NCBI GenBank assembly: GCA_964607025.1
Contig: CAZSIL010000008.1
Span: forward strand, 1 to 64,000
Origin: SIG565 sp964607025
GTDB taxonomy: Bacteria > Bacillota > Clostridia > Oscillospirales > Acutalibacteraceae
DNA: 64,000 nucleotides
Direction: 5' to 3'
The position numbers and the translations under genes are program-made. The notes below the pieces were generated by a model, which saw only the letters and a list, made by a program, of their open reading frames with translations, made no database searches and was not told the DNA's origin. This document shows positions 57,588 to 64,000 of the stretch, piece after piece (within the stretch, counting starts at the first letter, position 1; the number at the start of each line of letters is the position of its first letter).

Positions 57588-58550
57588 ATGTTGAAAACTA
57601 AGAAAAAGAAAATTACTGCCCGTAAAGCAGGGGAATTCGGCTTTAAAGTAATAACTCCTATCGCCCGTTGGGTGTTCCTTCTGGCAATCAGTTATATACT
57701 TTTATATCCGCTTTTCTATATGATTTCGGTAACTGTAAAAGCGCCTATGGATTTCTTGGATACAACTGTTATCTGGATTCCGAAAAACTATTCGTTTAAT
57801 AATATTATCAAGGCGTTTAATGCACTTGATTACCTAAAATCTCTTTTAAATACAGTAAGGGTTGAGATAGTTAGTGCACTTATCGAAGTTATTAGCTGTG
57901 CGGTAACCGCCTACGGTTTGGCTCGATTTGAGTTTAAAGAGAAAAAGATATTAATGTTTATCCTTCTCGTAACGATTCTTGTCCCCATTCCGATGATTAT
58001 TACACCTCTGGCGGTTAGAATGCGTTATCTTGATGTCTTCGGAATATTGGGATTCATCGGAGACCTTATCGGCACCGATATCCGTCCTAACCTTCTGAAT
58101 ACGGCGTGGTCGTTCTACATCCCAAGTATCTTCGCGGTGGGCCTTAAAGCAGGACTCTTTACGTATATGTATGTGCAGTTCTTCAAGGGATTACCCAAAG
58201 AGCTTGAAGAGGCAGCTTCGATTGACGGTGCGGGTCCCGTTAAAACGTTCGTTACTATAGTAATTCCGTCATCGGGTACTATATTCTTAACAGTTACCAT
58301 CTTCAGTATAATCTGGCACTGGAACGACACTTATCTTTCAACCATGTTCCTATCAAAGGACTATCCGTTGTCGGTAGCGTTATCTCGTATAACGGGAGAT
58401 GTGTACATAGCCAATAACCTTTATGATGCGAGAACGGTAGGTATTATTATGGCGGCTTGCTTGCTTGTGATTTTACCGATGCTCATAATGTACTGTATTC
58501 TCCAGAAACAGTTTATTAAGAGTATCGACCGCGTAGGTATCGTAGGTTAA
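57588..58550 (+). CDS. Sugar ABC transporter permease, second pair (MalG type)
   Basis: A 320-residue permease with six helices; the EAA loop reads PKELEEAASIDGAGPVKTFVTIVIPSSG near residue 202. It starts 12 bases after the previous gene with AAGGAGGGG. With that gene it forms a second channel whose receptor is probably the protein encoded at 58,670 after the operon terminator. Again there is no ATPase gene. Confidence 0.93.
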   Translation: MLKTKKKKITARKAGEFGFKVITPIARWVFLLAISYILLYPLFYMISVTVKAPMDFLDTTVIWIPKNYSFNNIIKAFNALDYLKSLLNTVRVEIVSALIEVISCAVTAYGLARFEFKEKKILMFILLVTILVPIPMIITPLAVRMRYLDVFGILGFIGDLIGTDIRPNLLNTAWSFYIPSIFAVGLKAGLFTYMYVQFFKGLPKELEEAASIDGAGPVKTFVTIVIPSSGTIFLTVTIFSIIWHWNDTYLSTMFLSKDYPLSVALSRITGDVYIANNLYDARTVGIIMAACLLVILPMLIMYCILQKQFIKSIDRVGIVG

Positions 58551-58561
58551 TAAAAAACACC

Positions 58562-58592
58562 AAAAGGGCTGTTTATCACAGCCCTTTTCTAT
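58562..58592 (+). terminator. Terminator of the glycan importer operon
   Basis: AAAAGGGCTGT / ACAGCCCTTTT with a TTATC loop. Confidence 0.88.
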
Positions 58593-58612
58593 ATGAAATA
58601 CACAAATAAGAG

Positions 58613-58641
58613 TTGACAAAGGGTTTGCTTTGTTGTAATAT
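58613..58641 (+). promoter_or_regulatory. Promoter of the second sugar receptor gene
   Basis: -35 TTGACA (58,613-58,618), 17-base spacer, -10 TAATAT (58,636-58,641). Confidence 0.75.
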
Positions 58642-58669
58642 TAACATATAAATTAAAAGGAGGAATATT

Positions 58670-60043
58670 ATGTTTAAAGTTATAAAAAGAACATTAGCAA
58701 TTATTTTAACAATAGCTATGGCTTTTTCCGTTGCGGCTTGCGGCGGCGGTAACGGTAACGGCGAAACAAACGGTACCGAAACCGGCGGTGCCCTTTCGGA
58801 TGATGCATTAAAAGGACTTGCAATTAATTCAGATGAATTAATTGCTTCAATGCCTGAAGAACTCAAAAACACCAAAATTGTATTCTTGAGCTGGTATGAC
58901 CCCATGGAGCGTGAGGAAAAACCGGTTATAGAGGCATTTGAGCAAAAAACCGGCATTGATATTGAATGCCGCGTTACGGACCACGCGGGATATATTTCAA
59001 CAGTTGCTACTATGATTGCAACTAACGAGCAGTTGGATGTTATGCGTATTAAACAGCCGTCCCTTGCTGCATTCAAGCTTTTACAGCCGATTACTGTAAT
59101 GGACTTTGATTTCAGCGGTAAAGAATGGGATCAATATACAATGGGCCTTTATACTGTAGGTGAAAAGTGTTACGCTGCATCGCTTCGTTACACACCTTAC
59201 TTCTTACCCACCATGCTTTTCTATAATAAGGGAGTAATAGAAGATATGGGCTTTGAAGACCCGTATGAACTCTGGAAACAGCGCAAATGGACTTGGGCGA
59301 AGTTCGAAGAAATGTGCACAACTTGGGTGAATGAAAACGGCTCTGAGTATCGCGGTGCCTATATGATGGACTATCCGCATTCAACAATGGGTATTGGATT
59401 TGCTGAAAAAACGGAAGATGGCATTACATATAAATTAAACCTTACAAACCAAGATGTTCTTGATAGTTATAAGTTTATGTCGGAAGGCGCTCAGGCAGGC
59501 CTTTATGACTTTAACTATGACGGATTTGACCAGGCAAAACCGAAAATGCTTTTCGGCGCGATGGATGCTACGGCTGTTCAGCAAAGCTCGGGATACTTCC
59601 CCAAAACCAGAATGCGCGGTCAATTAGCAGCGGTTGCCTTCCCCTACTGGGATTTAAATGGTTACACCTTTGAAGATTATCACCTTCCGATGAAGGAAAA
59701 TGTTGGCTTTGGTGTTCCAAAAACTGCTAAAAATGCAAAGGCAGTTCCGTATTTCTTGGCTTATATGTGCAACCTTGCTAACTACAATACAGGTATTGGC
59801 GAAGGCGGTATGTTCTTTAGCGAACAAGCAAAAGAAGCTTATATGGAACTTATGACGTTTGAAAAACGCGCCTTTGACGTAACGACAAGCATCGCTGGGT
59901 ATGACGGAACAATAGAAAGCTTTACTTGGGAAATTGTAAAGACTGTAGCTCCGGCTCAGCTTAATTCCTGGTTGCAAGAAAGAGAGTATATCTTAAAGAA
60001 CTGCGTAGAACTTTACAATCAAGATAAACTCGCTCTTAAATAA
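58670..60043 (+). CDS. Sugar ABC transporter substrate-binding lipoprotein
   Basis: A 457-residue family 1 receptor. The signal MFKVIKRTLAIILTIAMAFSVAAC has lipobox V-A-A-C; a Gly/Thr linker follows. The body has KIVFLSWYDPMEREEKPVIEAFEQKTGIDIECRV, NEQLDVMRIKQPSLAAFKLLQPI and a tryptophan-rich stretch (LWKQRKWTWAKFEEMC) typical of oligosaccharide receptors. Its own promoter and terminator allow a higher level than the permeases just upstream, which are its probable partners. AAAGGAGG precedes the start. Confidence 0.93.
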   Translation: MFKVIKRTLAIILTIAMAFSVAACGGGNGNGETNGTETGGALSDDALKGLAINSDELIASMPEELKNTKIVFLSWYDPMEREEKPVIEAFEQKTGIDIECRVTDHAGYISTVATMIATNEQLDVMRIKQPSLAAFKLLQPITVMDFDFSGKEWDQYTMGLYTVGEKCYAASLRYTPYFLPTMLFYNKGVIEDMGFEDPYELWKQRKWTWAKFEEMCTTWVNENGSEYRGAYMMDYPHSTMGIGFAEKTEDGITYKLNLTNQDVLDSYKFMSEGAQAGLYDFNYDGFDQAKPKMLFGAMDATAVQQSSGYFPKTRMRGQLAAVAFPYWDLNGYTFEDYHLPMKENVGFGVPKTAKNAKAVPYFLAYMCNLANYNTGIGEGGMFFSEQAKEAYMELMTFEKRAFDVTTSIAGYDGTIESFTWEIVKTVAPAQLNSWLQEREYILKNCVELYNQDKLALK

Positions 60044-60049
60044 TTAATA

Positions 60050-60083
60050 AAAAGAACCGTTCGAAAGAACGGTTCTTTTTTGT
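60050..60083 (+). terminator. Terminator after the second sugar receptor gene
   Basis: AAAAGAACCGTTC / GAACGGTTCTTTT, GAAA loop, T-run. Confidence 0.92.
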
Positions 60084-60096
60084 TAGGATTTATTTG

Positions 60097-60125
60097 TTGA
60101 CACTGCACCTAGCATATTGTAAAAT
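60097..60125 (+). promoter_or_regulatory. Promoter of the alpha-galactosidase gene
   Basis: -35 TTGACA (60,097-60,102), 17-base spacer, -10 TAAAAT (60,120-60,125). Confidence 0.75.
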
Positions 60126-60162
60126 AAAACTTGTAAAAGTAAATTTTTAAGGCGGTAAAAAT

Positions 60163-62346
60163 ATGGCAATTTTATTTAAAGACGGATGCTTTAAGCTCGA
60201 TACAAAAAACACCACGTATAGCTTTAAAATAGCGGATTATGGGTATATTATGCACGGATATTACGGAAAAACTGTTTCGGATATCGATTTGGGTTATCTT
60301 TACCCCGCAGTAAAGCGCTCCTATGTGGCATCACTTCGGAAAGACTGGGATATGTTGTTCAGGATAAATGATGCCCCGCAGGAATATTCTGCTTTCGGCG
60401 GAGCTGATTTCAGAACAACGGCATTTAGAATAAAACAGGCGGACGGTAGCCGCGCGGCTGATTTGCGTTATTATTCTCACGAAATTATAAGCGGTGCCGT
60501 GGCGGTGGAGGGTATGCCGCACGCTACAGAGAACGGCTTTGAAAATATCCAGACCTTAAAATTGGTATTAAAAGATGCCGCCACTGATATTTTTGTTAAT
60601 ATGTATTATACCGTTTTTGAAGAAACCGATGTAATTGCCCGTTTTAATGAGATTGAAAATAAGGGCGCAGATTCGGTTTTCGTAGAAAAAGCGGCAAGTT
60701 TACAGCTTGATTTGTTGGATAGTAATTATGATTTTATAACACTTGTGGGCGCGTGGGCAAAGGAACGCCATATTAATCGCAGACCCTTATCGCCCGGCAT
60801 CCAGGGACACTCAGTACATACGGGTACAACAAGCCATCAGTTTAGCACCTTCTTTTCACTATGCGATAAAAACGCCGATGAAAACATAGGCGGCGCTTAT
60901 GGTTTCCATCTTGTTTATTCGGGAAACCATAAAACCGAAATAGAGGTTGACCAGTTCGGATCGGCAAGGGTTCTTACAGGCATTAACGATACGGGATTTT
61001 GTTGGGAAATCAAAAAAGGCGATAAATTTACAACGCCCGAAGCGTTTATGACCTATTCCGGCGAGGGCTTAGGGCAAATGTCACGCAATTTGCACGAATT
61101 CATTATTCGCCACATTTTCCGCAAGAAATGGCATAACGTTCGCCGTCCGCTGCTTATAAATAACTGGGAAGCCACATATTTTGATTTTACTTATGAAAAG
61201 CTGGTATCCCTTGCCGAAACGGCGGGAAAGCTCGGTATCGAGCTGCTGGTTATGGACGACGGCTGGTTTGGAAAAAGAGAAGACGACAAAACCTCCCTTG
61301 GCGACTGGGTGGTAAACACCGAAAAGCTTCCAGGTGGTCTTGAAAGATTAGCAAAAGGTGTCAATGAGAAGGGTGTAAAATTCGGCATCTGGATGGAGCC
61401 CGAAATGATATCGGAAGATAGCGATTTGTATCGTGCTCATCCCGATTGGGTGTTATCTATACCCGACAGAGAAAAGACAATCGGCAGAAATCAGTATGTG
61501 CTCAATATTATAATACCTGAAGTACGACAGTACGTTATCGATGCAGTGTCGCGTGTTTTGGGAGGTGCCAATATTGAGTATTTAAAATGGGATATGAACC
61601 GATATTTAACCGAAGTGTACTCTTCATCGCTCGGCGCTAATAATCAGGGCGAAGCATATCACCGCTACGTGTTGGCGCTTTATGAGATTTTGGATGCAAT
61701 AATAACCAAATTCCCGAATTTGTTGATAGAACATTGTTCGGGCGGCGGCGGCAGATTCGATACGGGTATGCTTTACTATTCACCGCAAATTTGGACAAGT
61801 GATGATACCGATGCACATGAGAGAATTGAGATTCAGCGCGGAACATCGCTCGGTTTCCCGATAACCTGTATGGGTTCTCACGTGTCGGCGGTACCGAATC
61901 ATCAAACGGGTAGGGTAACACCGTTTGATACACGTGCCAACATTGCTTTTTCGGGCACCTTTGGATATGAGCTTGATATAACGGCATTAACAGAAGAAGA
62001 GCGTGTCGCGATATCCGAGCAATGCGCCTTTTATAAGGAAAATTATGACCTTATAAATAACGGTGACTATTATAGACTGCTTTACTTACCGGGAGAATTT
62101 TCGGCTTGGTGTTTTGCAAGTAAAGACAAAAAAGAAATTCTTCTTTTCTGCGTTCAATTACAAGCGGGCGCAAACGACGGCAATAGATTTGTCAAAATTC
62201 CTGCCGCGGATAAGTGCCTTCGTTATATTGAAGAAGAAACCAACCAGACTTATTTTGGTGATACGCTCAATAATATAGGCATTTGTATTCCTTATGAGTT
62301 TGGCGAAAGAACGTCTTTCTCTCGTAAATTTAAAGCGGAAAAATAA
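60163..62346 (+). CDS. Alpha-galactosidase, GH36 family
   Basis: A 727-residue intracellular (no signal) enzyme that releases terminal alpha-galactose from oligosaccharides such as raffinose or galactomannan fragments. N-terminal beta-supersandwich (1-320), central (beta/alpha)8 barrel (about 325-640) and small C-terminal beta domain. LLINNWEATYFDFT, MDDGWFG and GIWMEPEMISEDSDLY are barrel motifs. The nucleophile is Asp477 in LKWDMNR and the acid/base Asp547 in TSDDTDAHERI; their spacing (70) matches characterised GH36 enzymes. It has its own promoter. It would process sugar brought in by the flanking importers. Confidence 0.96.
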   Translation: MAILFKDGCFKLDTKNTTYSFKIADYGYIMHGYYGKTVSDIDLGYLYPAVKRSYVASLRKDWDMLFRINDAPQEYSAFGGADFRTTAFRIKQADGSRAADLRYYSHEIISGAVAVEGMPHATENGFENIQTLKLVLKDAATDIFVNMYYTVFEETDVIARFNEIENKGADSVFVEKAASLQLDLLDSNYDFITLVGAWAKERHINRRPLSPGIQGHSVHTGTTSHQFSTFFSLCDKNADENIGGAYGFHLVYSGNHKTEIEVDQFGSARVLTGINDTGFCWEIKKGDKFTTPEAFMTYSGEGLGQMSRNLHEFIIRHIFRKKWHNVRRPLLINNWEATYFDFTYEKLVSLAETAGKLGIELLVMDDGWFGKREDDKTSLGDWVVNTEKLPGGLERLAKGVNEKGVKFGIWMEPEMISEDSDLYRAHPDWVLSIPDREKTIGRNQYVLNIIIPEVRQYVIDAVSRVLGGANIEYLKWDMNRYLTEVYSSSLGANNQGEAYHRYVLALYEILDAIITKFPNLLIEHCSGGGGRFDTGMLYYSPQIWTSDDTDAHERIEIQRGTSLGFPITCMGSHVSAVPNHQTGRVTPFDTRANIAFSGTFGYELDITALTEEERVAISEQCAFYKENYDLINNGDYYRLLYLPGEFSAWCFASKDKKEILLFCVQLQAGANDGNRFVKIPAADKCLRYIEEETNQTYFGDTLNNIGICIPYEFGERTSFSRKFKAEK

Positions 62347-62365
62347 AAATATTGCATTTAGGTTG

Positions 62366-62398
62366 GAAACGGACAGATTTTTCTGTCCGTTTCTTGTG
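62366..62398 (+). terminator. Terminator after the alpha-galactosidase gene
   Basis: GAAACGGACAGA / TCTGTCCGTTTC with a TTT loop, then TTG. Confidence 0.85.
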
Positions 62399-62498
62399 CT
62401 TAAATCACATGCTTTGCACAACATATTGCATATATGGCAAAATCGCCATTTTATCGCAAAAAAGCCTAAAAAAGCAGTAAAAAAAGCATAAAAAACAG

Positions 62499-62527
62499 TT
62501 GCGAAAAATGATACTTTATGTTATTAT
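62499..62527 (+). promoter_or_regulatory. Promoter of the large secreted protein gene
   Basis: -35 TTGCGA (62,499-62,504), 17-base spacer, -10 TATTAT (62,522-62,527). Confidence 0.5.
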
Positions 62528-62543
62528 TATTGTGTATCACTAG

Positions 62544-62567
62544 ATAGTGTGGGTAAGTGCACACTAT
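62544..62567 (+). promoter_or_regulatory. Inverted repeat in the leader of the secreted protein gene
   Basis: ATAGTGTG (62,544-62,551) and CACACTAT (62,560-62,567), eight bases apart, between the -10 box and the ribosome site; an operator or short RNA hairpin. The half-site TAGTGTGG also occurs at 47,450-47,457 just after the operon promoter. Confidence 0.4.
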
Positions 62568-62598
62568 ACGAAAAAATTATCTTAACGGAGGGAATCTT

Positions 62599-64000
62599 AT
62601 GAAAACTGTTTTTAAACAATTTTCAAAGAAGACATTGTCGATGATAATTGCTCTTGCAGTAGTTATCTGTTCGTTCGGCACTACTCTTTCCACCTTTATC
62701 GATTTAGGTGCGAAGGCAGTAGGCGTTGAGCATTATGAGGTGACCTACGGCTCACCCGCGGTGCCAATGTTTGAAAAAACCACAATTAATCTGTATGATT
62801 TACGGGTGCAGTTCACTAAGGACGGCGAACTTGTAGGCGGTACGGAGATTACCTGGTCGGCTGAAGCGGGAACTCCTGCTGCAGAGTACTTAAATGCTAC
62901 CAACAAGACCTTTACGGCACTTGGAACAGGTATATTTAAACTTACTGCTACTGTTACTGCTACTCCCGAAATCAGCAAAACAGTTTATATTATAGCAAAC
63001 GAAGCAGGGGATTATAATTTCTACCTGGTTAATAAAGATTTAACCAATGCAGCGAACTTCGATGCAAGTGAGTGGCTTTTTGGTAAAGGTCCAAACGAAC
63101 ATAGTGCTCTTTTTGGTACCGGCTCCGCTTCGTACACTACATCTCAAGTACCTGCCGCATCAGGCACTAACGGTGTAAAAGTACCGAATTACGAGTGGAA
63201 TGCCAATAAAACGGTATTTATGTATAAATCGGAAATTCTGAAGGATTTTGCCGATTATACCGTTAAAACAAATATGAAATTGTGGAGCAATGATTATGCC
63301 GCAAGGATTCAGGTTGGTATCATTGCGAGAGCAACCCTTAACGAACAAGCGTCTGCCAGTAGCACTTCGCTTTTTGCGGAGGGCAGCACTGCATTGCGCC
63401 TTGGTGCTTACGGCACTGGCGGTATGTTAATCAACGGTGTGGCTAGCACACCTGTTAACTTCACGAATTATGCATCTTCGGATAACCCGATGGTTATGAC
63501 CTATAGTTACTTTACCGAGCCGACGTTTGAAAATTTAAAATACAATACAACCACGTCCAGCTATAATTCACAATATGTATTCGGCACCAGCAAGAGTGCA
63601 TCCAGAACACTTACTTATAAGTTGGATGGAAATGATGTTATATATTGGCTCGATAACGAGAAAATATTTGATTCTACTTCCAATAAAGAAATCGGTATGC
63701 TTTACAAAAACTACCAAGATGCGCTGGCTTCAAATCCAGGAACACAGGGTAATGCTATCACACAAGATACCTTTGATAGCAAAATGACCGCTGCAAATCT
63801 TGGAAAAGGTACCGTTGGTATTGCTATATCCAAATGTAGTATTTATTTGCAATCCTTACAGGTATTACTTAACGATACCGAAGCCGAAAAATTACCTATA
63901 GCAACAGAAATTGATTTTGAAACAATATCGGCTGATAGTCCCATTATCTATGCGACGGCAAATACCGAGCTTGACCTATCAAACTACATTTATTTGTTCG
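62599..64000 (+). CDS. Large secreted surface protein, 5' part (runs off the window)
   Basis: The frame is open from ATG 62,599 to the window end (467 codons). AACGGAGGG precedes it. The N-terminus (1-45) is basic and then hydrophobic, ending near LGAKAVG, a long type I signal. Residues about 48-135 resemble a bacterial Ig-like (BIG2) domain: INLYDLRVQFTKDGELVGGTEITWSAEAG, then YLNATNKTFTALGTGIFKLTATV. Residues about 150-425 look like a laminin-G/concanavalin-type domain (FADYTVKTNMKLWSNDYAARIQVGIIARA, then YLQSLQVLLND). Its place after the importers and GH36 gene suggests a surface glycan-binding or -degrading protein; the catalytic part, if any, is beyond the window. Confidence 0.8.
   Translation, partial: MKTVFKQFSKKTLSMIIALAVVICSFGTTLSTFIDLGAKAVGVEHYEVTYGSPAVPMFEKTTINLYDLRVQFTKDGELVGGTEITWSAEAGTPAAEYLNATNKTFTALGTGIFKLTATVTATPEISKTVYIIANEAGDYNFYLVNKDLTNAANFDASEWLFGKGPNEHSALFGTGSASYTTSQVPAASGTNGVKVPNYEWNANKTVFMYKSEILKDFADYTVKTNMKLWSNDYAARIQVGIIARATLNEQASASSTSLFAEGSTALRLGAYGTGGMLINGVASTPVNFTNYASSDNPMVMTYSYFTEPTFENLKYNTTTSSYNSQYVFGTSKSASRTLTYKLDGNDVIYWLDNEKIFDSTSNKEIGMLYKNYQDALASNPGTQGNAITQDTFDSKMTAANLGKGTVGIAISKCSIYLQSLQVLLNDTEAEKLPIATEIDFETISADSPIIYATANTELDLSNYIYLF

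Overview
The window looks like chromosomal DNA of a low-to-moderate-GC Gram-positive anaerobe of the class Clostridia, probably an Oscillospirales-type gut bacterium. Reasons: AGGAGG-type ribosome sites and TTGACA/TATAAT promoters, hairpin-plus-T-run terminators after most units, RqcH, YhaM, TrmK and a CpsD-type tyrosine kinase, TRAP-TAXI and lipoprotein binding proteins, and a carbohydrate ABC locus without its own ATPase. The species is inferred from content only.

Layout. 1-1,900: 3' end of a 23S rRNA gene with no 5S gene after it, a lipoprotein, a perfect 16-bp parS palindrome (909-924) and a PHP phosphatase. 1,893-8,604: secA (minus), asnB, a small protein, tRNA-Tyr and a gpsA-like dehydrogenase. 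8,816-13,901: two membrane proteins, then two near-identical metallo-hydrolase genes flanking an SDR gene and a VUT-family transporter gene; the transporter leader carries a candidate preQ1-I riboswitch. 14,012-21,649: a polysaccharide deacetylase, a complete rhamnose breakdown operon (rhaB-rhaA-rhaD) and a TRAP-TAXI transporter. 21,735-29,152: envelope and hydrolase genes, a Rieske/FAD oxidoreductase and a minus-strand unit (SGNH hydrolase, rsmE, rsmF-like), with TTAGGAT-type repeats at three gene 3' ends. 29,305-31,507: a phosphoglycosyl transferase and DUF4422 pair and small genes. 31,565-33,451: a periodic hairpin array, a mannitol-1-phosphate dehydrogenase relative and tRNA-Thr. 33,594-41,461: RNA turnover and quality control genes (yhaM, trmK, rqcH), a capsule regulation set (Wzz, tyrosine kinase, CapD/PglF) and pgeF. 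41,464-44,710: an orphan binding protein and a complete polar amino acid ABC importer. 44,800-47,134: an SGNH lipoprotein and an RsgI-like membrane protein with a long (D/N)TSSG repeat tail.

47,525-64,000 is the most interesting part: a tightly packed operon of a 960-residue binding protein with two apparent carbohydrate-binding domains, two permeases, a beta-propeller/TPR/YIP1 membrane protein, a DUF5696 lipoprotein and two more permeases. It is followed by separately promoted genes for a second binding protein, a GH36 alpha-galactosidase and a very large secreted protein that runs off the window. No ABC ATPase lies here, so both importers probably use a shared ATPase encoded elsewhere. The likely purpose is capture and import of a galactose-containing glycan; the substrate is inferred only from the GH36 enzyme.

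All calls come from reading the sequence and remembered family motifs; no searches or folding programs were run.
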